This document shows positions 1 to 12,671 of a stretch of 64,000 bases of DNA, one piece after another. Location: assembly GCF_000715075.1 (NCBI RefSeq), contig NC_134087.1, forward strand, positions 185,163,276-185,227,275, written 5' to 3'. Origin of the DNA: Nicotiana tabacum (Eukaryota > Streptophyta > Magnoliopsida > Solanales > Solanaceae). Positions within the stretch are counted from its first letter, which is position 1. Each line of letters opens with the position of its first letter. A program made the position numbers and the translations under genes. The notes under the pieces were generated by a model, which was not told where the DNA came from, did no database searches, and saw nothing but the letters and a program-made list of their open reading frames with translations.

Positions 1-1831
1 AAAATAGTTGACGTTAGCTTTAAGAAAATTAATAAACCTTAACCTGGGCTCGGGGTTTAATCTTGTCCCTAGGTGAAACTTCCTCTCCAAGAACGCTATG
101 AATAAGGCCACCTGTTCGAGTTCCTCTGTGGTTGAATTGGTCACATTCGTCTACTCCGATACCTAAAAGTATCTCGGCATCTGCTGGTATTACGATGACT
201 CCTTGCCTTTATCATCTTCATTCAGGAAGAGAGAAGTCATCAGTTCCTGTAATTGCTATTTGCTAAGCTCCTTCCCCTTGCTGCTGGAAATTATTACTTC
301 GTTCATTTTCCTTGGTGCTGGTTGGTTCCCTCTTATCAGCTTGATACCTTCCGGTTTTGGAAATTTTAATAACTGGTGATATGTCGAGGTTATGAACTTC
401 ATCTCGTTCATCCATGGCCTCCCGAGGATTACATTGTAGATCATGTCACCATCTACATTTTCGAATAAGGTGGTCTTAATTACTTCTTCGGTGTTTATGG
501 GCAGCAGGATCTCTCATTGGATTGTCACACTTGTCAAGTTGAATCCAACTAAAAGTTTTGTCACTGGTGTGATGCTTCTGGTAAGCTTTGCTTGCTCCAA
601 CACTCTTCATTAGATAATATTGGATGAGCTTCCTAGGTCAACCAAAATATGCTTAATTTTGAAATCTAGAACATTAAGAGAGATTACCAGAGCGTCATTA
701 TGTCAGCGTCTTCCTCCGTGAAAGAGATGTCATCTTCCGCGACTTCTCGAAGTCTTTTGTTGTGAGTAACAAATATTTTTATTTTCTTGGCCGCTGAGAA
801 GGTTACACTATTGATTTTTCTCCCTCCAAAACATGTTGATGGTTAACCGAGGGATGTCTTTTGCCGCCTTTGAAGGCAATGCATTATCCATGTTTCAGTC
901 GTAGTTGTTCTTGGACCGATCATTTAAAAATTCCCTGAGATGGCCATTCTTCAATATTTCATCACCTCTTCACGTATATGTCGTCAGTCCCTAGTTCTAC
1001 GGCCGTGAGTCCCATGATATTCATAGCACAAGTTGAGATCCCTCTGGTTGGGATCAGATATGATTGCCTTTGAGAATCATGCTTATTTGGTATTCCTCAT
1101 CGCCTATACCAATTCCACTAAGCTGATGTTAAAGTTGTAATTTGATAACCTAGGATATCTGGAGTCTCGGGCCCCTGGTACCTCTTTTTCTTTTAATTCC
1201 TTATTGTTCCGGCCACGGTCGGTTCTTATATTGGGAGCGAACCTATTTGAGGACCGAAACCCTTTGTTGTTGTGACCATTGGTTCTTTCATACGGCAGGA
1301 AACGACCTTTAGAAGACTACCGATCCGCATCGAAGTATCTTTTAAACTTGTCCTAATCCTTGTCTCAGTCCTTACCCTTGGTTGATGTTGGGAACCCGAG
1401 CTGATCGTCCTCTATCCTTATTTTTGACTCATAACAGTAATGGACATCCACCCATGTGGTTGCTTGGAATTCGAGTAGGATTTCCTTCAATTTTCGGTAG
1501 GCGTCAGAGCTTTGTGGATTCAAACCCTTTGAACTCCTCCACTGACCACTCATCAGGTACAACCGGTAGCAACATCCTCTCTTTCTGGAACCGCATCACA
1601 AATTCTCGTAGCAATTCGGACTCACGTTGCACAATATTGCATATGTTCGTCTTCCTGGCTTGGACCTTCCTTGCCTAGCATGGGCCTTAATAAATGAATT
1701 TGCAAGCATCTCAAAGAGTCAATTGAATGCTCGAATAAGAGTGAATACCATGCCATAGCCCTTTTTGTGAGGTTTTCGCCAAACTTCTTCATCTCATGTT
1801 GAGCCAAATCATTGTCTTTCACAGCTACGGT
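1..1831 (-). pseudogene. Element A gag (C-terminal two thirds) and protease, broken
   Basis: The minus strand reads a Gag core beginning VAVKDNDLAQHEMKKFG just left of the F junction. It is followed by a stretch with RIEDDQLGFP near 1,390, then a decayed zinc knuckle (CYEYHGTHGRRTRD near 1,000) whose last cysteine is lost to a stop. A retropepsin-like protease follows, with a VDLGSS active site near 640 and the flap-region motif YNVILGRPWMNEM near 430. The frame is interrupted by several stops and shifts, so no product is expected. Gag would package the element RNA and the protease would process the polyprotein. The frame continues on the other side of F at 11,691-11,796. Confidence 0.8.
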
Positions 1832-4806
1832 TGTCACGACCCAAAATCCAACTAGTCGTGATGGCACCTAACCCAACCCGCTAGGTAAGCCAATTAGCAA
1901 TAATCCAATTCAAATGCGATTTACTGAGAAAAATAAATGATGAAGTAACTGAACTTTTATATAGCTTCTCAAGGACTGATTGTACAAATCATGACTTTCT
2001 AAAATTTAGAGTTTGCAAAACTGGTATGAAATAAATACATCATCTATTTGAGATATACATAAACAGATTTTTATAAATCTAAAGCTACCATGAACAAGAG
2101 GCAGCCATAACTGGAATGCATGTTCATCTTTTATACCAGCTCCCGCCATACAAGGCAAGATCAGCATCCAAAATTTGCAAGCAAGGTGCAGAAGTGTAGT
2201 ATCAGTACAACTGACCCCATGAACTCAATAAGTAACAAGCCTAACCTTAGGTTGAAAGCGGTGACAAGCTTGAACAGCGGTCAGAGTCCAACACCAACAA
2301 TCAAGAACAACTCGTAACAATATAATGAAAACCGTACAAATAATACTCAAAAATATGATGCTCACCTCATTCATAGTTATGAAAAATAGACATGCTTCTC
2401 AGGTATAACAGTAAAAATCCAAATCTTTCACCGAAATCACCAAAATTTGAGCATATTAGAAAACTGTGATTTTTTCCAAAAACTTTCAACAATAGATAAG
2501 ATGTTTTATTATCAGATGGCATGAGGAAAGTACACCTCTATGCCTACATGAAAATGTGCATGTGAAGTCATGAATGTCACAATACCATATAGCATGAGGA
2601 AATACATTTTTATGCCTACATGCCAAGTATGCATGTCAAGTGTAATGCACCACAGTGATAAACTCATGTGCTCATGCTCTCGGATCAGTCAATCCTCACT
2701 CAACATGCTTAATCACTCAGTCCTCCCAGTCACTCAGCCCTCCCAGTCACTCGTTCCTCCCAATCACTTGGCACTCGCGCTCGACACTCGTGCGTGGCAC
2801 ACGCGCTCGACTCTCGCGCTCGACACTTGCACTCAATAGGTACATGTGCTCACTGCTGGTATGTTAGACTCCAGAGGGGCGGATCCTGCCCAAATGCTAA
2901 TATAAGACAATCATTGTATGCTGTGGCATGCAGTCCAAGCATGGAATGAATCAATAAAGCCTGTTGCGGCATGCAGCCCGATCCCATAAATATCACTCAC
3001 AATCAGGCCCTCGACCTCACTCAATCATCATCCTCTTCAGTCTCTCAGCCTCACAAATCTCATGCCAATCATCCCAAACAATGGCCTAAACATACTTTCT
3101 AACATGGATCACAAATCAATTACTCTAGAGTGTAAAAATTTCATGGATAGAAATAAGATTAGGTAACTACACAGTACCACAGAATCAACCGAGTCATAAT
3201 TCACACGGTGCACGCCCATAAGTCCGTCACCTAGCATGTGCGTCACCTCAATAACAAACACATAACACATGTATTCAGGGGTTTATACCCTCAACACCAA
3301 CTTTAAAAGTGTTACTTATCTTGAAAAAGCCAAATCCTATACCGAGCAAGCACAACAATACTCTAGAAACGCCATCCTGCGCGTACTGACCTACGAACGG
3401 CTCAAAACTAGTCAAAAGGAACTCAAGAACATAAAATAATACTAAAGGGAACAAATCCAATCAATAAAGGTTCAATCTTTAATCAAAAGCCCAAAGTCAA
3501 CCAAAAAGTCAAACTCGAGCCCACACCTCAGAACCAGATGGAACTCACAAAATCCGACAACCCGTTCAATTACAACCAACCATACTAATTTCATTTAAAT
3601 CCGACTCTGAATCGATGTTCAAACTCAAAAATTTATTTTATGAAATTTTAGACAAAACCCCCTAAATTTCACTTTTAAATCATCAAACAAATGCCAAAAA
3701 TGAAGATGGATTCATGAAATATAACCAAAACCGAATATATATGATTTACCCCAATTTATGTGGTGAAAATCACCTCCAAAATCGCCCAAATCCGAGCTCC
3801 CCAACTCAAAATATGACCAAATTAAAAAACTCTCGATATTATATGTTTTTGCGCAGCTATTATGCCTTGATTCTCATGCCAAACAATCCCAAAACTCGCT
3901 TTTGATGCCTCCAACAGATTCCTTGGGAAATTCTAGTCAAGTTAGACTTTTGAATCACTCTATTTGACCTTAATTTCCTCATATGATGTTGAAACTTGAT
4001 GATTCCTATTGCTATGGTTCCAAAATTATGATCCAGATCTAATGCTTCACTCAAAAAAGAAATTGGAGCTCATTTGCTTAATGTGGTACCTTTTATGCTT
4101 GAAGAAACGATGTTGAAACATAGAAAACGAGTGCAAGACAACCCAAACCTATTCGAAACTCACCCGATCCCCTCAGGACCCCGTCTGAATATACCAACAA
4201 GTCCCATAACATAACACAAACTTACTCGTGGCATCAAATCACATATAACAACATCAAAACCAAGAATTGCACCTCAAATTGAACTTCTTGAAATTTGAAT
4301 CTTTCAACTTCCAAAACTCGTGTCGAACTTTGTCAAATCAACTCGAAATGAACTCAAATTTTGCACAGAATCCCCAAATGACATAACGAAGCTATTCTAA
4401 TTCCCGAAAGAACAATTCGAAGGCGATATTATCAAAGTCAACTATCGGTCAAACTTATGAATATTTCCAAACATTCAAATTTCCAACTTTTGTTAAATAG
4501 TGCCAAAACCTTCTAGAAATATCCAAATGCAAATCCAGGCATACGCCCAAGTCCAAAATTGTCATTCGGACATAAGGGAACCATCAAAACTCCGATTAAA
4601 GGTCAAGTATTAAAAACTCAAACTTGGTCAACTCTTTTAACTGAAAGCTTTCTAGTTGAGAATCATTCTTCCAAATCAATTCTGAATAACTTGAACACCA
4701 AAATCAATGATTCACACAAGTCATAATACATCATATGAAGCTACTCAAGACTTCAAACAGCTGAACAAAATGCAAATTGCTCAAAACGGTCGGTCGGGTT
4801 GTTACA
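1832..4806 (-). repeat. Element F 3' LTR
   Basis: The left LTR runs 2,975 bp from TGTCACGACCC to GGGTTGTTACA in plus-strand reading. It matches 8,606-11,685 along its length but with many substitutions. It lacks a stretch of about 150 bp that the other copy has near 9,810-9,960, and it carries a longer CTCG-rich array. Open frames inside it are short, unlike any family I know, and are treated as chance. Confidence 0.85.
2684..2838. repeat. CTCA/CTCG-rich minisatellite in F LTR
   Basis: Imperfect repeats of a unit like CTCAGTCCTCCCAGTCA pass into units like GCTCGACACTCGC. The sister LTR has a shorter version at about 9,460-9,572, so the array has changed length since insertion. The unit is short and imperfect and shows no repeat-spacer structure. 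Confidence 0.7.
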
Positions 4807-4819
4807 TTCTTCCCCACTT
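4807..4819 (-). other. Element F polypurine tract
   Basis: Read on the minus strand this is AAGTGGGGAAGAA, directly before the LTR start TGTAACAACCC. It is the expected primer for plus-strand DNA synthesis. Confidence 0.8.
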
Positions 4820-7800
4820 AAACATACATTCGTCCTCGAACGTGTCAAGAGTTGTTCTAAGGCCATCAAATCTCCGTGTAAACTTACCATGCACATACTC
4901 GGGGGGTGATCTTACACCAAACCTGGAAACACAACCTAGTTGAAGATCATTACTTTAACCTTAGACTGCAAGCCTTGGAACCCAATTCCCAACACCTAGA
5001 ATTCCTTGAATGACCCGAATCTCACATCTACACACCGTATAAGTCTGAACAAACAGTATCAAGCCATAACCATAACCCAAGATATAATCACATGATATAC
5101 CACATAACTCACATACTCATAGAAATAATTCTCGATAACAATAGCTGCTCAAAATAAACTTGAAATCAGTTACAAACCTCATATCAATTAAAATTTTGTT
5201 CTGAACCTTCGTACACTGCCAATGTTGAAAGAAACACACAGAAACCCATAACGAACCATCATATTAACAAGTCATTGAGCTCTCTTGCTTGATAAGAACC
5301 CAAAGCCAAATTCTAAGCTGATTTTTAAAATTATTTCTCCATACATACTATAATCAAATTCGATAGTACCTAGTCTAGGTCCAATGACCTCATCTCATCC
5401 AACACAACCATTCTATTGACTTGCCACACCAACACAACCTAAAGCCATAAACTGCGCAATCTGTGAACCAATAAGCAACAATTAAAATGTACTCAAATAT
5501 GGAAAATGACTCAAATGAGAGAACCGTCCCGCAAGCTCAACAAGTACCACCACAATGCAATGTTAAGAACCCATCACACATAGTAGAACCAAAACAAACG
5601 AATCTCTCACAAAGGATCATATCTCGTGATAACTCCATTGCAATACGTGACCCATCCAAACACTGATCCATACGAAATACCTCAAGCCCCAATGCTCAAA
5701 ATCAACAACTATAGGAACTTCGACGTCAAGTACAAAAGTGCATGACCACAACCATGGATAAGAAAACAACACAATATACCACAACCCGGAAAGAACATAA
5801 CCAAGACGCTCAACCATTCAACACCCCAATAACCATCTCGTTCGAATTCCGCTGCATGGCCCAAACATAATTGCATCATGTGTGCACATAACCAATAAAT
5901 CACAACCCCTCATAGCATAAAAGAGTAACTCATAGAACATATCCGAATACTAACAAGCTCATCTCTAATTTAATGCCACACCCCTCAACACAAACAATTC
6001 TAAGTCCATAAATCCGACCCGGTGTAGAATACACATCCTCATTGGGCCTACCAATAGGACCCCAAATTAACTCCGATCATCCTCAAATGGATAAATAGCC
6101 CTCCAAAATTCCACAATGATCTAACCATAACATGTACCACAATCTAGCTAACTTTGGCCACATCTTCATAGTCCACAACCTTGAAACAATCTGCTTCAGA
6201 GAACTCCCAGTCTCCAAATCCATAGAACACATGAATCACCATAGTCGATCCCAACTCAAACACTCGGGTGAGTATCACATCTCTCATACATAATCATCCC
6301 CATACAAAATATTTCTATAATTCTTCCATGCCACATAGCAATATCTGAACATCACCATCGATCAACCAGGTGAGTACCGCAATAAACATGAAGCATCCGT
6401 AAGCTAAAACATAGTGCGCCTTGTGAAATGCGCACCCTTCTCAGGTAATACCAAGTAGTTATAACATTTATTGAAACATCGAAAACCATGCACGCCATCT
6501 ACGGATTCATGTCCTTCCCTTCAGAACTGAATCCTGACATTGCACATACAAATCTCAATCCTAGACAATACACCGTATCTATCATTCCATCATATGAAAA
6601 GTACAAGAATCTCATAGTCAACTCTGAGTCACTAGTAGAATATATACTCGATCAATCAGAAACCTTTCATTTGATCCCATCAAGGAGAAAATCATAATAT
6701 GCAACATGCTCCTGCCGATAGGAAATATCCATCTAAAACCGTGGTAAAAGCCATTGAGAACTCTTCGAGACCCATTTACACTTAACCAAGCATCAGTACT
6801 GAATCTCTCTAACTCAACCAAGTCACGCAGGTTGCCAAACCCAAGTGTATTTCTAGAAAACACATGTAAAGACTCACCACATCATAAGTACCCAAAAAAC
6901 CGATCATAAACAATACTATGCTGATCTAACCTACTACTAAGATGTCCTATTTCTCCGAGTCCTTCCAAATTACCCTCAAGTTGACATTGCTCCTTGTCAG
7001 AAGACCACGATTCTTACCCAAAGCTCACCACCAGAGTTCCTAGCGTAAAACCACACCACCCTAAGGCCCATAAGCCATTGTATTCCCTCTTAAGTACCCC
7101 AAAAGCACCACAACCAAGACACCCACTAGAAAGAGACCTTCTTTGATCTAAAGCCATTTCCTTCACCTTCTTGATATTGAAACATATAATCCATAATGAT
7201 ATAGAGATACCGCAAGTCCCAATAACATCCAATGCAAATCTCAAATTCTAGCTATATACCAATCTAGAAAATCCTCAAATGCCACATATGAACCTTGAAT
7301 CTATTAGAACCTTCTCGAGAGTCATCCACTCTACTAAAATCTCAATTGCACTGCCCAAACAGGCTGAACGATTTGTGCCCTATTAGCACGATAACACTTA
7401 AAGACGTAATTCCTCCTTAACGCAACCGAGCAAATTCCTACTCCATGCACACCACATCCTTCACGAATAACAACTCAATTATTCCATGATTCCCATATAC
7501 CTATAAATTGTAATACACCATGCATCTAGAAATTTCCTTGCTTAAGTCATCATAAAAGCCAGCCTTTACAAGTCATAACCGATCCACAAGTATGCCTCAG
7601 GCCAAAACCAATACGATACGTAACTATACAATCAAATCACTAATAGCAGACTCCCCCACTTGGCTCAAAGACATAGATAAAATGCTCGGTAACTCACAAT
7701 GCCTATAATTTATTACTACCATAATATTGTAGTGGGATTCAACTAAATCCTTCATAAGCTCACGTAACACAACCCATAAAATACCTCAAATCATCCCCTA

Positions 7801-8590
7801 AGCCCGCATTCATCCTTGTGACAATTAGGTCAACTTTCTCAAAGGATCCAAACTCAAATCGCAACATATATAACCCATTGGTAGAAAAGAAAGACTCCAT
7901 ACGTCATCATAAGGATCACACATTCATAGATTACCCTGCAGGTGATAACCCACCTGCTTAGCCTCAAACTGACATCTCTCTATACCCTTTCATAGCCGCA
8001 ACTACTATGTAATCCCTTAATCCCTCAACATGATCATAACTCGAGACGATATAACACATCGAGACAGAATTCAAGCACCCAATAGTCCTTTTCACATCTC
8101 AAGCAAACTCTTCATATCACATTCAAACCATCTGAACACATACCGAAGTCACATCCTACTCATCATATAGTTATCCAACCACTCACTGAGCCACTAGTCC
8201 CACTTATAGGGACACCATTGGACATAAAAGTCCAAAAGCACATGCTCACGTAATTGAAACTACAGAGCCTATACTGCGGTCCAAACCTGGCCTCAAGTCC
8301 TCTAGACTGACCCATCACTAAAGCATAAAAAATGTATTTTGCACCTCATCCATGGAATCCACAAGTCGTCGATGTATAGCTGATACCGAGCGCTTACATG
8401 CGCATACATGTTTAGTGGAAGGAATTCAAAGAGATGCATTTCAAACTGAATTAATGTTGCATGATAAGGAAAGAAAGATGGGAAGTTTGTCCTAAATACC
8501 TTCTAGCCTCTACTAGATGGGCATCATCATACCGATCCGCAAGACTCTACTAGACACTTGCTCATGACTTGTAGAAGCTATCAACCTAGA
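4820..8590 (-). other. Element F interior, no recognisable coding sequence
   Basis: About 3.8 kb rich in A and C on the plus strand. I looked on the minus strand for Gag zinc knuckles, a protease DSG-type site, YVDD/YIDD reverse transcriptase motifs and integrase motifs and saw none; all open frames are short. The last bases before the polypurine tract, TCGAGGACGAATG on the minus strand, resemble the end of chromovirus pol frames, which hints that F derives from a coding chromovirus. I recognise the sequence type as a common Nicotiana repeat, from memory only. Confidence 0.6.
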
Positions 8591-8603
8591 GCTCTGATAT
8601 CCA
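8591..8603 (-). other. Element F primer-binding site (initiator tRNA-Met type)
   Basis: On the minus strand TGGATATCAGAGC lies two bases after the LTR end. It matches the usual plant site TGGTATCAGAGC except for one added or changed position. Confidence 0.8.
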
Positions 8604-8605
8604 CT

Positions 8606-11600
8606 TGTCACGACCCAAATCCAACTAGTTGTGATGGCATCTAACACAACCCTTTAGGTAAGCCAATTAACAACAATTCAATTCAAATGAGATTTACTGA
8701 TAAAAATAAATGATGAAATAACTGAACTTTTACTCAACTTTCCAAGGACTGGTAGTACAAATCATGAGTTTCTAAGGATTAGAGTTTAAAAAACTGGTAT
8801 GAAATAAATACATTTGCTCGAAATGTACATAAATAATTTTTTATAAATCTAAAGCTACCATGAACAAAAGGTAGCTATAACCGGAATGTAGGTTCATCTT
8901 CAATACCAGCTCGCGCCAAACACAGCAACATCAGCATCTAAAACATGCACATAAGGTGTATAAATGTAGTATGAGTACAACCGACCCCATATACTCAATA
9001 AGTAACAAGCTTAACCTTAGGTTAAAAGTAGTGACGATCTTGAACAACGGTCAGAGTCCGACACCAACAGCCAGAAAAAACCTCATAACAATATAATGAA
9101 AAACCATACAAATAATACTCAAAGATATGAGACTGAACTTGCTCACAGTTATGGAAAATAGGCATGCTTCTCAGATATAATAGTAAAAACCCAAAACTTT
9201 CACTGAAATCACCAAAATGTGAGTATATATGAAAACTGTGATTTTTCCCTAAAACTTTCAATAACAGATATGATGTTTCATTATCAGATGGAATGAGGAA
9301 AGTACATCTCTATGCCTACATGAAAATGTGCATGTGAAGTCATGAATGTCACAATACCGTATAACACAAGGAAATGCATCTCTATGCCTATATGCCAAGT
9401 ATGCTCGTCAAGTGTAATGCACCATAGTGATAAACTCATGTTGTCATGCTCTCATAGCAGTCAATCCTCACTCAGCATGCTAAATCACTCAGTCCTCCCA
9501 ATCACTCAAGCATCCCAGTTACTCAATCCTCCCAATCACTCGGCACTCGCGCTTGACACTCGCACTCAGTAGGTACCTTCGCTTACTGCTGGTATGTCAG
9601 ACTCCAGAGGAGAGGATCCTGCCCAAGCACTAATGTAAAACATTCATAGCATGCTGCAGCGTGCAGCCTGATCCCATCATGAATCAATAAAGCATGTTGC
9701 AATGTGCAGCCTGATCCCACAAATATCACTCACAATCAGTCCTTCCGCCTTACTCAGTCATCATCCTCTACAGTCCCTTGGCCTCACAAATCTCATGCCA
9801 ATCAGCCCAAACAATGATAAAATAAAGTGACAACAAATGATAATAGAGACTGAGGTACGATATGCAAATAAATGAGTATGACTGAGTATGTAATTGCAAT
9901 TTAACCAAATAACTCAACAACAGAAATGACCTCCGTGGTCCCAATATGACAAGTATATAGCCTAAATATGGTTTCTAACATGGATCACAACTTAATTACT
10001 CTAGCACGTAGAAATTTCATGGATAGAAACAAGATTAGGTAACTACACAATACAATAGAATCAACCGAGTCATAATTCACATAGTGCACACCCATACGCC
10101 TGTCACCTTACATGCGCGTCACCTCAACACTAAGAACATAACACGCATATTCAGGGGTTCATACCCTCAGCACCAACTTCATAGCGTTACTTACCTAGAA
10201 CAAGCCAAATCCAATACAGACCCAGCACAAAAATACTCTAGAAATACCATCCCGCATGTACCGGCCTTCGATTGGCTCAAAACTAGCCAAAGCAACTCAA
10301 GAACATCAGATAATGCTAAAGGAAAAAAAATCCAATCGATAAAGGTTGAATCTTTAATTAAAAGCCCAAAGTCAACCAAAAAGTCAAACCCAGACCCACA
10401 ACTCAGAACCCGACAAAACTCACAATATTCGACAACCCATTCAATTACGAGTCCAACCATACTAGTTTCACATAAATCTTACTCTGAATCAATATTCAAA
10501 ACTCAAAAATTAACTTTATGAAATTTGAGACAACCCCCCCCCCCAAATTTCACTGAAATCATCAATTAAATGCCATAAATGAAGATGGATTCATGAAATT
10601 TAACCAAAACTAAGTATAGAATAGTTACCCCAATCCATGTAGTGAAAATCACCTCCAAAATCGCCCAAATCCGAGCTCCCCAACTCAAAATATGACCAAA
10701 TGAAGAAACCCTCGATACTATATATTTCTGCCCAGCTATTCTACCTCATTTCTCATGCCAAACAATCTCGAAACTTACTTTTGATGCCTCCAATGGATTC
10801 CTTGTGAAATTCCAGTCAAATTAGGCTTTTGAATTACTCCATTTGACTTTAAATTCCTCAAACAATGTCGAAACTTGATGATTCCAATTGCTATGGTTCC
10901 GAAATTATGATACAGATATAATTCTTCAATCAAACAGATATTGGAGCTCATTTTCTTAATGTGATACTATTTATGCTTGAAGAAACAATGATGAAACATA
11001 AAAAACGAGCACAACACAACCCAAACTCATCCGAAACTCACCCAAGCCCCTCGAGACTCCATCCGAATATACAAACAAGTCCCATAATATAACACGGACT
11101 TACTCAAGGCCAAAAATCACGCGTAACAATATCAAAACCATGAATCGCATCTCAAATTGAACTTAATGAACTTTGAATCCTTTAACTTCCAAAACTCGTG
11201 TCGAACTTTATCAAATCAACTCAGAAAGAACTCAAATTTTACACACAAGTCCCAAATGATATAACGAAGCTATTCCAATTTCTCGAACCACAATTTGAAC
11301 CTGATATAATAAAAGTCAACTCCCGGTCAAACTTATGAATAGTCCAATCTTTCAAATTTCCAGCTTTCACCAAATAGACCTGAAACCTTCTAGAAATATG
11401 TAAATGCAAATCGAGACATACTCCCAAGTCCAAAATCACCATTGGGACCTAACAGAATCATCAAAACTCCTATTCGAGGTCAAGTATTAAGAAGTCAAAC
11501 TTCGTCCACTCTTCCAACTTAAAACTTCCTAGTTAAGAATCATTCTTCTAAATCGATTTCGAATAACTCAAAAACCAAAATTGACAATTCACACAAGTCA

Positions 11601-11685
11601 TAATACATCATATGAAACTAATCAAGACTTCAAACGGCTGAACAAAATGAAAATTGCTCAAAAAGATCGGTCGGGTAGCTATAAT
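8606..11685 (-). repeat. Element F 5' LTR
   Basis: The right LTR is about 3,080 bp. Its plus-strand left end is TGTCACGACCC. The right end is eroded (TCGGGTAGCTATAAT where the sister has TCGGGTTGTTACA), so the boundary is good to a few bases. A run of C at about 10,530-10,541 and a CTCG-rich stretch at about 9,460-9,572 are local low-complexity tracts. Confidence 0.8.
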
Positions 11686-11690
11686 ACTGT

Positions 11691-11796
11691 AGGTTGTGAT
11701 GTTCTTCCATGGGTCCGAGGTCCCATCATACTTTGGTATGTCCGTCATTTTGAACCTCTTCGGAATTAACTCTGTCACTATGTTCGGCTTAGATAG
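11691..11796 (-). pseudogene. Element A gag, middle piece between insertions F and E
   Basis: These 106 bp read on the minus strand as TELIPKRFKMTDIPKYDGT and then SDPWKNITTYS, the conserved start of the Ty3/gypsy Gag core. The equivalent in element B contains KYNMTTDPNEHIIAYT. The piece joins 42,092 onward on its N-terminal side and 1,831 downward on its C-terminal side. It proves that F and E hit the same gene independently, only about 100 bp apart. Confidence 0.85.
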
Positions 11797-12671
11797 TGTA
11801 ACGACCCGACCGAAAGTTTTGAGTAATTGTACTTTGCTCTGTTATTTGAGGGCATGAGTAGCTCTGCATAATGTTTTATGACTCATGAAAATCATCGGTT
11901 TTGGTTTTTTAGGTTAATCGGAATGGATTTGGATGAATGATTCTCAGCTTGAAGCTTTAAATTTGAAAGGTTTGACCAAGTTTTTGACTTTTTAGTATTT
12001 GACCTCATATTGGATTTATGATGGTTTCATTAGCTCTGTTAGGTGATTTTTGACTTGGGAGCGCGTCCGAAATGAGATTTTGAGGTCCGTGGTAGAATTA
12101 TGCTTGAATTGGCAAAAGTTGGAAATTTGGCGATTTTGGTCGGTAGCGAAAAATTTGATCTGGGTCGGAATGAAATTCCAAAAGTTGGAGTAGGTTCGCG
12201 GTGTAATTTTTGATGTGTGTGCAAAATTTTAGGTCATTCGGAGGTTATTTGGTAGGTTTCGACGTTGTTGGCAAATTTCGGAAGTTTAGAAGTTCTTAGG
12301 CTTGAATCATAGGGTAATTCGGTGTTTTGATGTTGTTTTGAGTGTTCCAAAGTTTCTACTAAGTTCTTATATTGATATGCGACTTGTTGGTATTTTTGGT
12401 TGAGTTCCCGAGGGCCTCGGGATGAATTTAGATTGTTAACGGGGAGTTGGGAAGTGGAATAAAGCAGTTGAAGCTGCTGCTTCTGATGTTTCTGCACCTA
12501 CGGAGTGGGAACCGCAGGTACAATGATCACAGATGTGGAAAGTTAATCGCAGATGCAGAGTCTTGGAAAGTTGAGGCAGGAGCCGCAGGTGTGGATAGTG
12601 GAGCGCACCTGCGAGACCGCCGGTGCAGTGTTGTGATCGTAGAAGCGGGTTCTAAGGGCATAAGTGGGAAC

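Larger units (their letters stand above)
1832..11685 (-). mobile_element. Element F: LTR retrotransposon without recognisable genes (LARD-like)
   Basis: Two LTRs of about 3 kb flank a 3.8-kb interior. In minus orientation the LTR starts TGTAACAACCCGACC and ends GGGTCGTGACA. A methionine-initiator primer site lies inside the right LTR and a polypurine tract inside the left LTR, so the element reads right to left. It sits in the gag of element A, and the 5-bp flanks are ACGGT (1,827-1,831) and ACTGT (11,686-11,690), a target duplication with one mismatch. Long LTRs and a non-coding interior fit the class called large retrotransposon derivatives. A chromovirus ancestry is possible but not shown. 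Confidence 0.85.

Noticed and set aside
2684..2838. CRISPR-like or telomere-like array
   Set aside because: Short, imperfect, no unique spacers, and it sits inside a plant LTR.
4807..8605. Hidden pol gene in element F interior
   Set aside because: No YVDD-type, DSG-type, HHCC or DDE-type motif found by eye on either strand; a profile search with frameshift tolerance would be decisive.
10084..10521. Open frame of 145 codons in F LTR
   Set aside because: The matching part of the sister LTR is not open and the translation has no family features.
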